Of a DNA stretch of 38,156 nucleotides, positions 9,681 to 16,576 are shown piece by piece. Both the position numbers and the translations under genes were made by a program. Position 1 is the first letter of the stretch; the number at the start of each line of letters is the position of its first letter. Location of the stretch: assembly GCA_016702305.1 (NCBI GenBank), contig JADJEH010000010.1, positions 1 through 38,156 of the forward strand, read 5' to 3'. Below the pieces are notes generated by a model, which had not been told where the DNA came from, did not search any database, and saw only the letters and a list, made by a program, of their open reading frames with translations. Source of the DNA: a bacterium. GTDB taxonomy: Bacteria > Electryoneota > RPQS01.

Positions 9681-9773
9681 GTACTAAAGAAACTCTGGAA
9701 ACTCTGAAAACAAAAGAAACAAAAGAAACCACGACGACACGAGCGACACAACAAGCGCAGGCCCTTTCTTAGA

Positions 9774-10055
9774 ATGTTATCTGAAGACATAGTAGAGGCC
9801 CTCCAAGAATGCCCGGTAAAGTCATTCCGGTTTCCACTGGTTCTTCTTGACGTATTGTCTAATTTTAGCCACCACGAGTTCAAGGCAAGTCTTCTTTTTG
9901 CCTATGCTGACTGTGACGATTTGGCCAGCCTTTTGACGAATCCCCGGGAAACGATCAGCGTGATACAGTTGACAAAAGACTTGAGAGCGTGCGAGAATAG
10001 CGCCAATCAGCGAATTGCTGGGTCTTCGTTGATACATGGAAAGTTGCGCGATTAG
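9774..10055 (+). CDS. Small hypothetical protein
   Basis: An ORF of 93 codons downstream of the two candidate promoters and 11 bp before the next plus-strand ORF. It has no motif I recognise and no obvious Shine-Dalgarno sequence. An antisense ORF of similar length (9822-10037) also exists, so neither is certain. It is listed because position and orientation fit an operon with 10067-11025. Confidence 0.25.
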   Translation: MLSEDIVEALQECPVKSFRFPLVLLDVLSNFSHHEFKASLLFAYADCDDLASLLTNPRETISVIQLTKDLRACENSANQRIAGSSLIHGKLRD

Positions 10056-10066
10056 GGTCTGGCGAA

Positions 10067-10768
10067 ATGCCGTGGCGTGATTTCTGTGTTTGGTCAGCTA
10101 TTCAATCTGTAATTGGTAAGAAACGCTATTGTCGCATGACCGTGGAAACGATTCGCCTGAGGGCTGCCGGATATGTTAGCCGAAACGAGCAACCCGACAA
10201 TGCATTTCTCTGGTCCGCAGATCAGATTCGGCGCACTCGTGACAAACTGCGTGAAAACGGACTTCTACGGTTTTACCAAATGTCTGCTCGGGCTATTTAT
10301 TACGGTTCATGGCGAATCTCTCAAAAGGAGTTTGAGCAACTCATGGCGGAAGTAAGCGTTAAGAGATCCTGGAGGCGTCAGACCGCAGACCGAATCGAAA
10401 CGCAAAAAGCTAAGATCGAAGAAGTCCTGAACACTAGAGACGCGGCCCAGCGGGCTCAGTCTCTAACTCAGTTCAAAACGAAGCTTGATCGAGCTGAAAA
10501 ACGCCACGAGGTCGCTGCAAGAAAGCTGCCATACAACTACGTATTGATTCCCGGGCTTGACAACCCTGTCGAAGTCACGCACGCAAATTCGTCCCGGATC
10601 ACATTCATGAATGGACATATTCTTGCGCATGCCGAATCCGTCTGGATGCAGAACTTTGCAGCAAACGTACAAGACAAGCCCGACCATTATGTTCATTTTA
10701 AGTACAAGGGAATACCATACATTATTGAGACCTCAAAACTTTCTCTCTTCTCTCAAAATAGTATTTAA
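10067..10768 (+). CDS. Hypothetical protein with HTH-like N-terminus and coiled coil
   Basis: 233 residues, not recognised as a known family. Residues 18-80 are helical with repeated Arg/Lys (KKRYCRMTVETIRLRAAGYV, then SADQIRRTRDKLRENGLLRF) and could form a winged helix. Residues 95-160 are highly charged and helix-rich (RIETQKAKIEEVL, FKTKLDRAEKRHEVAARK), likely a coiled coil. The C-terminal third contains beta-type sequence. No signal peptide or membrane segment. It lies 20 bp upstream of the excisionase-like gene in the same orientation, so a role in island maintenance or regulation is a guess from context. The first bases before the ATG have only a weak AGGG ribosome site. Confidence 0.5.
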   Translation: MPWRDFCVWSAIQSVIGKKRYCRMTVETIRLRAAGYVSRNEQPDNAFLWSADQIRRTRDKLRENGLLRFYQMSARAIYYGSWRISQKEFEQLMAEVSVKRSWRRQTADRIETQKAKIEEVLNTRDAAQRAQSLTQFKTKLDRAEKRHEVAARKLPYNYVLIPGLDNPVEVTHANSSRITFMNGHILAHAESVWMQNFAANVQDKPDHYVHFKYKGIPYIIETSKLSLFSQNSI

Positions 10769-10788
10769 GCATCAAGCCAAGGAGCACA

Positions 10789-11025
10789 ATGGCCCAACAG
10801 AACACAGCAGTAACGCCAAACGAAACCCGTTCGCTTTGGAAAGTTGAAGAAGTAGCAAAGTATCTCCAAGTCGCCGTCCAGTCCGTTTACCGCTGGGCGT
10901 CCCAAAACAAAATCCCCTGCCGTAAGGTCGGGGGATCGTTGAGATTCGAACCGGAAGAAGTGAAAGATTGGACGGCAGCAAAGCCTAAGCGCCGTGGCCG
11001 CCCGCCAAAAGGCCTTGAAAATTGA
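10789..11025 (+). CDS. Excisionase-like helix-turn-helix DNA-binding protein
   Basis: A 78-residue protein of the MerR/Xis-type HTH_17 family. Residues 16-62 form the domain, with the typical pattern LWKVEEVAKYLQVAVQSVYR, then W...N.IP..KVG..LRF....V. It ends in a basic tail KPKRRGRPPK resembling an AT-hook. A GGAG ribosome site sits 4 bases before the ATG. It is convergent with the integrase and the two coding regions overlap by 41 bp at their 3' ends. By position and family it is the likely recombination directionality factor or a regulator of the island. Confidence 0.8.
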   Translation: MAQQNTAVTPNETRSLWKVEEVAKYLQVAVQSVYRWASQNKIPCRKVGGSLRFEPEEVKDWTAAKPKRRGRPPKGLEN

Positions 11026-12043
11026 CCTTCTGCATTTCCCGCGATTTGTGCTCCGGCAGGAGGTGAAGGTACTTCTCGGTCATCTTAACGCTGGTGTGAC
11101 CCAAGTATTCGGAAACGACTTTGATGTCAATTCCGCTCATTAAGCATACAGTCGCGAAAGTATGCCGGAACGTGTGCAGCGAAACCTGACCCCTAAGGTC
11201 GATTCCTTCCTTCTTGTAGATTCGGTCAAGCAAATCGCACCATGGCTGCCGGGGCGGAGCCCACGCCTTGCCGTTCGCAGTTGTAAACACGTATGAACCC
11301 CGTCGAGGAAGCCCGTGGAGTATTTCGCGGGCTTCTTTCGCCATGGGAACGGCCCGGCCACGCCTTGTCTTGGGTTGCCAGCTCTTCTTGATGCGCACGA
11401 AAATCAGTCCGTTTTCAAAATCGACTTCTGACCACTCCAAGTTGCGCAACTCGCCGTCGCGCAGTCCGGTCGTCAACAATAGCGAATAGAACGGCAACTG
11501 ATAGGGAGTGGCATGCTTCGTAATTAGGGCGATTTCGTCCTTTGTGAAGATTCGGACTGCCTTGGGATCGACCTTGTAGCGTTTGACCCCGGTTGCAGCA
11601 TTCTTTCGGATGTATTCGCGTTCTTCCGCCCACTTGTAGAACATCTTCAGGGTCGCCAGTTCGTCGTTCCAGGTTTTGTCAGAAATCAAAGGCCGTCGCG
11701 ATGCCATAAATTCGTCAATCTCGGCGGTCCTCAAGTCCGAGAAGTTCGCCTTGGCGACATTCTCGATCCAAGTTTGAAAGTGCATCAAATGCTGCATTTG
11801 CCGTTTACGCCATGGCGGTGACTTCTTGTCCAGCACCTCGGTCTGAAAAAGCTGGAAGGCCCGTTCATTGCTGATCGAGTGCTTGCCTAATCCGACAATT
11901 CCGAGTTCCAAGTTCCGAATGATTTCACCCAGCTTAACCTCGGCGAGCTTCTTTGAAGTGACTCCAAGCGAACGCTGCATCAGTTTCCCATTTTGGCTGA
12001 ACTGCGCGTGCCAGAATTTTCCTCTTTTGTAGATAGTCGCCAT
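10985..12043 (-). CDS. int: Tyrosine recombinase, island integrase
   Basis: A 352-residue phage-type integrase. The N-terminal arm-binding region begins MATIYKRGKFWHAQF. The core-binding SAM-like domain covers roughly residues 60-150. The catalytic domain has R195 in TTGLRDGELR, K225 in QPKTRRGR, H290-x-x-R293 in LHTFRHTFAT, H316 in EYLGHTS and the nucleophile Y325 in MTEKYLHL. All active-site residues are present. The start at 12043 has a GGAG site (cggagttcacATG); the upstream extension to 12133 is not needed. It lies 110 bp from the tmRNA 3' end and reads away from it. Intact, so the island may still be mobile in principle. Confidence 0.93.
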   Translation of the reverse strand: MATIYKRGKFWHAQFSQNGKLMQRSLGVTSKKLAEVKLGEIIRNLELGIVGLGKHSISNERAFQLFQTEVLDKKSPPWRKRQMQHLMHFQTWIENVAKANFSDLRTAEIDEFMASRRPLISDKTWNDELATLKMFYKWAEEREYIRKNAATGVKRYKVDPKAVRIFTKDEIALITKHATPYQLPFYSLLLTTGLRDGELRNLEWSEVDFENGLIFVRIKKSWQPKTRRGRAVPMAKEAREILHGLPRRGSYVFTTANGKAWAPPRQPWCDLLDRIYKKEGIDLRGQVSLHTFRHTFATVCLMSGIDIKVVSEYLGHTSVKMTEKYLHLLPEHKSREMQKVNFQGLLAGGHGA

Positions 12044-12065
12044 GTGAACTCCGTTACAATCTATT

Positions 12066-12085
12066 CTTTTGACAATTCTTTGACA
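12066..12085 (+). repeat. Putative integrase arm-type site, right end
   Basis: Two tandem TTTGACA boxes match 1644-1663 at 18 of 20 positions. The site lies 22 bp upstream of the int start, so binding could also autoregulate int. Inferred from repeat position only. Confidence 0.55.
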
Positions 12086-12097
12086 AAAGAAGATACC

Positions 12098-12147
12098 CAA
12101 AAAATGACCCCTTGTCAAGCCTATGAAATTCATAGTTTAACAAGGGG
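12098..12147 (-). terminator. Present ssrA terminator supplied by the island
   Basis: CCCCTTGT (12108-12115) pairs with ACAAGGGG (12140-12147), with an inner stem CTATGA/TCATAG. On the minus strand the hairpin is followed by TCATTTTTT. It starts 8 bp after the tmRNA 3' end. Confidence 0.75.
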
Positions 12148-12152
12148 CTTTT

Positions 12153-12175
12153 TAGTGGAGACGGCGGGAATCGAA
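12153..12175. repeat. attL: Proximal island attachment site within ssrA
   Basis: A 23-bp repeat shared with 1501-1523 (22/23). It covers the tmRNA acceptor 3' strand and part of the T arm, a standard target of tyrosine integrases. The tmRNA gene stays complete across the junction. Confidence 0.8.
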
Positions 12176-12511
12176 CCCGCGTCCGAGAAGCGGACCACAC
12201 AAGGCGCTACAGGCTTAGGAGTTGGTTGGTTTCTCACTCCCGGGGCGTACCAACCCCAAAACTATCGGGAGCCAGCCACTAAATCTCGCCCGTCTGCATG
12301 GCAGTCCACGGGCCAGTCTAACCATGATTTGATATCGGGCCCGGTATCGTTAGACAGTTCCCGGGGGCGACAGGTGCCGTACTTTTAGTTAGGCAGCCAT
12401 TGCGTAAGTGTTATTGGCACTTAGATTTTGGAGTCCTGATTAAGGAGGGCACCCCAGCCTCCGCCTGCTCCTCACGCCATCCATACAACCCGTCGAAACC
12501 TTGGCGTCCCC
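12156..12511 (-). ncRNA. ssrA: Transfer-messenger RNA (tmRNA)
   Basis: tmRNA rescues stalled ribosomes by acting first as alanyl-tRNA and then as a short mRNA for a degradation tag. The 5' end reads GGGGACGCC followed by TTTCGACGGG, the family's conserved start. The 3' end has a T arm (GCGGG TTCGATT CCCGC) and the acceptor strand CGTCTCC, which pairs with GGGGACG through one G-U pair. Discriminator A is at 12156. CCA is not encoded. The tag frame runs from the resume codon GCC at 12418 to TAA at 12389 and reads ANNTYAMAA, so the full tag is A-ANNTYAMAA. The length of 356 nt is normal for a one-piece tmRNA. GC-rich complementary blocks suit the usual pseudoknots. The 3' end serves as the island's integration site. 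Confidence 0.95.
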
Positions 12512-12523
12512 AAGAACACGTTC

Positions 12524-12552
12524 AATATACGAACGAAACCCGAACTCTCCAA
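12524..12552 (-). promoter_or_regulatory. ssrA promoter
   Basis: On the minus strand TTGGAG (12547-12552), a 17-bp spacer and TATATT (12524-12529) lie 12 bp upstream of the mature tmRNA 5' end. Confidence 0.6.
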
Positions 12553-12574
12553 GTTCCCGCCGACATTGACATCG

Positions 12575-13243
12575 CTACGGGCCCTTGGCCCACCGCTTCA
12601 AGTCCATGTTACTAACCAGTCGTGGTGGCGCATCACTGAGCGACAATTCGAGCATCGCTCGCGCCACTTCCACCGTGTCAGTCACGAACCGCGGCATGAC
12701 GGTCTTCAGGTGATAGAAAGGACTCCAGATCCGCTCCTGCCACGGTGCATTCTCGCGCGGATGAATGGGATAAATGTAGGCCGGGCGCACGATGATCAAC
12801 CGGTCGTGCAGCACCTCACGCAGCCGGTTCTCCGTTTCGCCCTTGACTTTCCGCCATAAAACCCCGCTGCTTTCGCTGGCATCCGCACCCGCGCCGCTCA
12901 CGAACACGAACATAATCTCGGAATTTGCGGCCTTGAGCGCTTGGGCCGCCTTGACGACGTAATCGCGGGTAATCGTCGTGTAGAGCTTCGGATCACCCAC
13001 TTGAACCTGCGACACGCCCAGCGCGCAGTAGCAGATATCAATCTCGCCAAACTCGTCAATCAGCGGAGAGTAGTCGAGAAAGTCTTCGTGAACGATTTCA
13101 CGGAGCTTTTCGTGCTTCAGCGTCAGCGGTCGCCTCGTCAACGCCGCAACGCTTGAGATGCGGGCATCGTTCACGCACTGCCGAATGACTTCCGATCCCA
13201 CCGCGCCTGTTGCCCCCATCACCAACACAGTAGTCTGCGCCAT
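12575..13243 (-). CDS. NAD(P)-binding Rossmann-fold protein (atypical SDR, NmrA-like)
   Basis: About 222 residues. The N-terminal dinucleotide-binding motif VLVMGATGAVGSEV (GxxGxxG) is followed by strands typical of atypical short-chain dehydrogenases of the NmrA/HTATIP2 type, with FVFVSGAGAD, then a Glu/Lys stretch and IVRPAYIYP. The usual Tyr-x-x-x-Lys pair of classical SDRs is replaced by W-R-K-V-K-G-E-T-E, as in this subgroup. Probably cytosolic; substrate unknown. The ATG at 13243 with GAGGGAG upstream is preferred over GTG at 13246. Last gene of the minus-strand operon, 19 bp after the beta-lactamase-like gene. It ends just before the ssrA promoter. Confidence 0.8.
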   Translation of the reverse strand: MAQTTVLVMGATGAVGSEVIRQCVNDARISSVAALTRRPLTLKHEKLREIVHEDFLDYSPLIDEFGEIDICYCALGVSQVQVGDPKLYTTITRDYVVKAAQALKAANSEIMFVFVSGAGADASESSGVLWRKVKGETENRLREVLHDRLIIVRPAYIYPIHPRENAPWQERIWSPFYHLKTVMPRFVTDTVEVARAMLELSLSDAPPRLVSNMDLKRWAKGP

Positions 13244-13265
13244 CACTCCCTCTCAATCGCGCTCT

Positions 13266-14432
13266 CTATTTCATCACGTCAACCACGTCCAGCAGGAATC
13301 CCTCAACGTCGCCGTCCAACTGATTCACCGTCCCGGCGATACTAATGCCGCGCTCGACCCAGTAATAGGCGAACGAACCATAGGCGCCCGGGTGCCCGAT
13401 GAACTCGCCGTGTTCATTTGTGCGTTTCTCAATGCCCATGCCGTACTCAATACCGGGCTCTGTCATGGTCCAATCAAACATAAACGTCGTCGTCGTCGCG
13501 TTTTCAAACAACGAGTTCCCGCCGATCGCGCGTATGAATTTCGTTAAATCACTCGCGGAACATACTACTCCGCCGCCGCCCCAATCGAACGACGTGTTGT
13601 AGTCATCCGTATCCACCGACAAAAAGAAAGCGTGCGACAGCGGTCCGCCGCTCACCGCCGACTCGTGTAAGTGCAAATACGATTGCGTCATGCCCAGCGG
13701 CGCAAAAATGTAGTGCCGGTACGCCTGCGCCAGCGGCTGGCCGGTCACTACTTCGGCGATCAACCCCAACAGCACATAACCCGTATCGCTGTAATGATAT
13801 TCGGCGCCCGGCGCACCGATCGGATCAAGATGCCGGTACGACCATTGCACCATCTCGTACGGCTCCCACTGCTTATCCGGATTCGCCAGCGCATACAACA
13901 GAAACTCCGTCAAACCCAAGAAATTCGTCGGCCCGTCAAAAACATAGTCCGGTAAGCCGCTTGTATGCTGCAACAACTGCCGGACGGTGATGCTCTTCCC
14001 GTAAGTTGTGCCCTGCCACACATGCAGACTGTCGAAATTCACGCCGACGCCGTCGCCCAAGTAATGCCATGCGGTTGAATCAAGCTCGACCGCGCCCTCT
14101 TCCATCAACCTTAAGATCAGCGCCGCTGTCATCGGCTTCGTCACACTCGCCAATCGAAAACGATGATTGTCCGTCATCGTCTCATTCGACTCAGGATCGG
14201 CTTCGCCAGCGCTGCCCGTCCACGAAAAATCCCGCACCGGATCTTCAACTTTCGCGACCGCGCTGTGGACCGGGATAGAAGGGGAGAGCGTCGCCGTAAT
14301 CAAACTGTCGATCTGTCGCGCCAGCGGTGCATTCGGACTGTCCACGTTGTCGTCGTTGTCCGTATCGCAACCCATCCACAACATAGTCGCCGCGCACATT
14401 GCCGCGGCAATCCAGAGTATTCTCACGCCCAC
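13266..14432 (-). CDS. Serine beta-lactamase-like hydrolase, lipoprotein
   Basis: 388 residues of the beta-lactamase/class C penicillin-binding protein family, which hydrolyses peptide or ester bonds through an active serine. The GTG start gives a lipoprotein signal with lipobox LWMGC (Cys22) followed by an Asp-rich linker, so it is probably membrane anchored. Motifs are S96-V-T-K99 (SxxK), Y214-S-D (in place of YxN) and H-P-G near residue 340 (in place of KTG). Conserved LLQHTSGLPDY is also present. Related proteins are D-aminopeptidases, esterases or PBP4-like enzymes; true antibiotic resistance is unlikely. 21 bp downstream of the Dabb gene, same operon. A GGAG site precedes the GTG by 5 bases. 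Confidence 0.85.
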   Translation of the reverse strand: MGVRILWIAAAMCAATMLWMGCDTDNDDNVDSPNAPLARQIDSLITATLSPSIPVHSAVAKVEDPVRDFSWTGSAGEADPESNETMTDNHRFRLASVTKPMTAALILRLMEEGAVELDSTAWHYLGDGVGVNFDSLHVWQGTTYGKSITVRQLLQHTSGLPDYVFDGPTNFLGLTEFLLYALANPDKQWEPYEMVQWSYRHLDPIGAPGAEYHYSDTGYVLLGLIAEVVTGQPLAQAYRHYIFAPLGMTQSYLHLHESAVSGGPLSHAFFLSVDTDDYNTSFDWGGGGVVCSASDLTKFIRAIGGNSLFENATTTTFMFDWTMTEPGIEYGMGIEKRTNEHGEFIGHPGAYGSFAYYWVERGISIAGTVNQLDGDVEGFLLDVVDVMK

Positions 14433-14453
14433 AATTGCTCCAAAGGTCAGAAG

Positions 14454-14765
14454 TTAACTCGCTGCCACTTCCCAATCCACCACGGTCCGATCGCTGCGCA
14501 CTTTGTTCAGCAGCGCGATAACCTCCCGATGTAACGGATGGTCTCGATAAAACTCCAGCGCCGCCCAGTCACGCAAGTCCGCGTTCAACACCAGATCGAA
14601 CGCCTGTGCATCCGCCACCTGATTGATCCCCACTTCCATGCACGACAATCCGTCAATCTTCCCGACAAAATTGTCGAGCAGCGCTTTCACGCGCAGCGCA
14701 TTCGCCGCCTTGTCATGCCCGTCCGCAAATTCATGCAGTTTGAGCATCACGATGTGTCGAACCAT
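14454..14765 (-). CDS. Dabb (stress-responsive A/B barrel) domain protein
   Basis: A 103-residue dimeric alpha-beta barrel protein. It begins MVRHIVMLKLHEFADG (the family's first strand) and contains CMEVGINQ, FDLVLNADLRDWAALEFYRD and a final helix HPLHREVIALLNKV. Members of Pfam Dabb are small cytosolic proteins, mostly of unknown function; some are cyclases or stress induced. It is 7 bp downstream of the FG-GAP protein gene and 21 bp upstream of the lipoprotein gene, so co-transcribed. Substrate not predictable. Confidence 0.85.
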   Translation of the reverse strand: MVRHIVMLKLHEFADGHDKAANALRVKALLDNFVGKIDGLSCMEVGINQVADAQAFDLVLNADLRDWAALEFYRDHPLHREVIALLNKVRSDRTVVDWEVAAS

Positions 14766-14772
14766 AGTGAAC

Positions 14773-16530
14773 CTACTTGATGAAGTGAATCGTCTGTGTC
14801 TGTGACGCGCTGTTCTGTGTCACGTTCACGACATAAATCCCCGATGCCAGCGCATTCGGTTGCCACGTCAGCGCCAGCGCACCCGGCCCCGCTGTGCCGT
14901 CAAACAGCGTCGCCACGCGTTGGCCCAGTGTGTTAAAGACTTCTACGTTCGTGGCACTCCGGGTCGGCAGCTCAGCGGCCAGCGTCACACCCGCGTTGAA
15001 CGGATTCGGATACGCGTTCATCACGAGAAAGTTCGTGGGAGTCGGCAGTCCGCGCTCGTCAATACTCACGATGCCGCCATGTTCGACGATTGTGTAAGCC
15101 TCATCGGTTGCCAGGTTCAAGTAGCTCTCGATCGAAGTGCTCGGCCAGTGAACCGTCACCCGTTGAACCACGTTTGCATCGCCCACGCCGAAGTGTACAT
15201 CCTGAGACTGTCCGCAGTAGCCTGATTGCGCCTCAACGATGCGGTATTGACGGTCGCCGCTCAAAGTGTCCGTCTCCAGAACAACCAATGCGCCAATAGC
15301 CGATCTGTTTGACACGGTGCCGCGCAGCTTAAGCACCAGGCCGCGATTCCCTGCTTGCGTATTGTGGTAGAGAAGGTTGTCTTCATTGGCATTGCGCGAA
15401 CGCGCGATGCATAAATCCAAGTCCTGATCGGCGTCCATGTCTCCGAACGCGCAGCCAAATCCCCACCCGCTGTCAGCTTCGATCGGCTCGTTGCTCGCAC
15501 GTGAGAAATTACCCTCACCATCATTGTCGTAAAGATAATTGTGTCGGTAAATATTTCCATTGGCGGCAAAACCGTTCGTCACGAGCAAATCCAGGTCGCC
15601 GTCGTTGTCGTAATCCGCGAACGCGCTGCCCACGGCCTGCTGATTGTCCGTGCATGCGGGCGAATTGCTGATGAGTTCATAGTTGCCGCCCGTATTGCGG
15701 TACAATCTGCTGGGTGAGCTATACGAGCCGACAAACAGATCAAAGTCGCCGTCATTGTCAAAGTCGCCGACGCTGCTGGTCAAATTTGAAACCCCGTCAA
15801 TGGTAGGCGGCACGCCTTCGACCGACGCGAACAGCCCGTTACCGAGATTGTCGTACAGGGCGTCATGGTCATTGTTCTCATTGGCGACAAACAGATCAAG
15901 CCATCCGTCACCGTCGAAATCAAACCAATTGACCGACCGCGAATCATCACCATCTGTGTTGAATGGCGGCTCGTCATGTAGTGCGAAAGTCCCGTCACCG
16001 TTCGAGCGATAGAGCCAATTGTGATGATTGCTGCCCGAACTGTTTGTCACGAGCAAATCGAGCCAGCCGTCCGCGTCGAAATCCGCCCAACTGCCCGTCT
16101 CGCTGTAACCGCCCGAGTTCGTAATCGGCGGCACCGCCCCGCGGCTGAATGTCCCGTCGCCATTGTTGACGTAAAGCTTGTTACTCTGATTTGACCATCG
16201 AGCCACAAAGCAATCGGCGTCGCCGTCGTTGTCGTAATCTCCCCACGACGCGCCCACGTTGTGCCCGCCCGTCTCCAAGATCGGGTCGTCATCAACCGCC
16301 GTGAAGTGCCCGGCACCGTCATTCAGATACAGGAAATTCCCCTGATTCGTTTCATCGTTTGTGATGAACAAATCAAGGTCCCCGTCGCCATCTACGTCAA
16401 TCCACGACACATTTGCCGACGATCCTCCGTCCCTCACGACCGGCGAATCGGTGATGCGCTCATACACCTGCGCCCACGCTACCGCGCACGACAAGAGCGC
16501 CGCCGTCAATAAGCAATTCCGTACCATCAT
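14773..16530 (-). CDS. Secreted FG-GAP/ASPIC-UnbV protein with T9SS C-terminal domain
   Basis: 585 residues. A signal peptide (MMVRNCLLTAALLSCAVAWA) is followed by at least seven FG-GAP/VCBS propeller repeats with the calcium-binding pattern D-x-D-G-D-x-D (e.g. DVDGDGDLDLF, DYDNDGDADCF). An ASPIC/UnbV domain comes next (residues about 400-490, GALVVLETDTL and FGVGDANVVQRVTVHWPS). The last 80 residues form a type A T9SS sorting domain: NAYPNPFNAGVTLA, VFNTLGQRVATLF and ALASGIYVVNV. It is probably exported across the outer membrane and attached or released. AGGAGG lies 5 bases before the ATG at 16530; the longer ORF start at 16635 would add a poor N-terminus overlapping the symporter gene. Function unknown; CRTAC-type proteins are often adhesive or carbohydrate-associated. 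Confidence 0.88.
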   Translation of the reverse strand: MMVRNCLLTAALLSCAVAWAQVYERITDSPVVRDGGSSANVSWIDVDGDGDLDLFITNDETNQGNFLYLNDGAGHFTAVDDDPILETGGHNVGASWGDYDNDGDADCFVARWSNQSNKLYVNNGDGTFSRGAVPPITNSGGYSETGSWADFDADGWLDLLVTNSSGSNHHNWLYRSNGDGTFALHDEPPFNTDGDDSRSVNWFDFDGDGWLDLFVANENNDHDALYDNLGNGLFASVEGVPPTIDGVSNLTSSVGDFDNDGDFDLFVGSYSSPSRLYRNTGGNYELISNSPACTDNQQAVGSAFADYDNDGDLDLLVTNGFAANGNIYRHNYLYDNDGEGNFSRASNEPIEADSGWGFGCAFGDMDADQDLDLCIARSRNANEDNLLYHNTQAGNRGLVLKLRGTVSNRSAIGALVVLETDTLSGDRQYRIVEAQSGYCGQSQDVHFGVGDANVVQRVTVHWPSTSIESYLNLATDEAYTIVEHGGIVSIDERGLPTPTNFLVMNAYPNPFNAGVTLAAELPTRSATNVEVFNTLGQRVATLFDGTAGPGALALTWQPNALASGIYVVNVTQNSASQTQTIHFIK

Positions 16531-16576
16531 CTTCGCCTCCTCTGAATGAAGGGACCCACCCTCGATCAGACGACCG

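Larger units (their letters stand above)
9216..9773. other. Divergent regulatory region of the island
   Basis: About 560 bp between the hsdM promoter and the plus-strand ORFs. It holds two candidate plus-strand promoters (listed separately), a hairpin (GCGTGAGG 9545-9552 with CCTTACGC 9556-9563) right at the expected start of the first transcript, and an A-rich stretch with short direct repeats around 9686-9735. No gene is supported. Confidence 0.45.

Noticed and set aside
9822..10037. Minus-strand ORF of 71 codons in the island
   Set aside because: No promoter or ribosome site seen and orientation conflicts with neighbouring plus-strand genes; it could not be preferred over the overlapping plus-strand ORF.
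13266..14432. Antibiotic-resistance beta-lactamase
   Set aside because: The motifs (SxxK, YSD, HPG) fit the broad serine-hydrolase/PBP-like lipoprotein group, not a specialised class C resistance enzyme.
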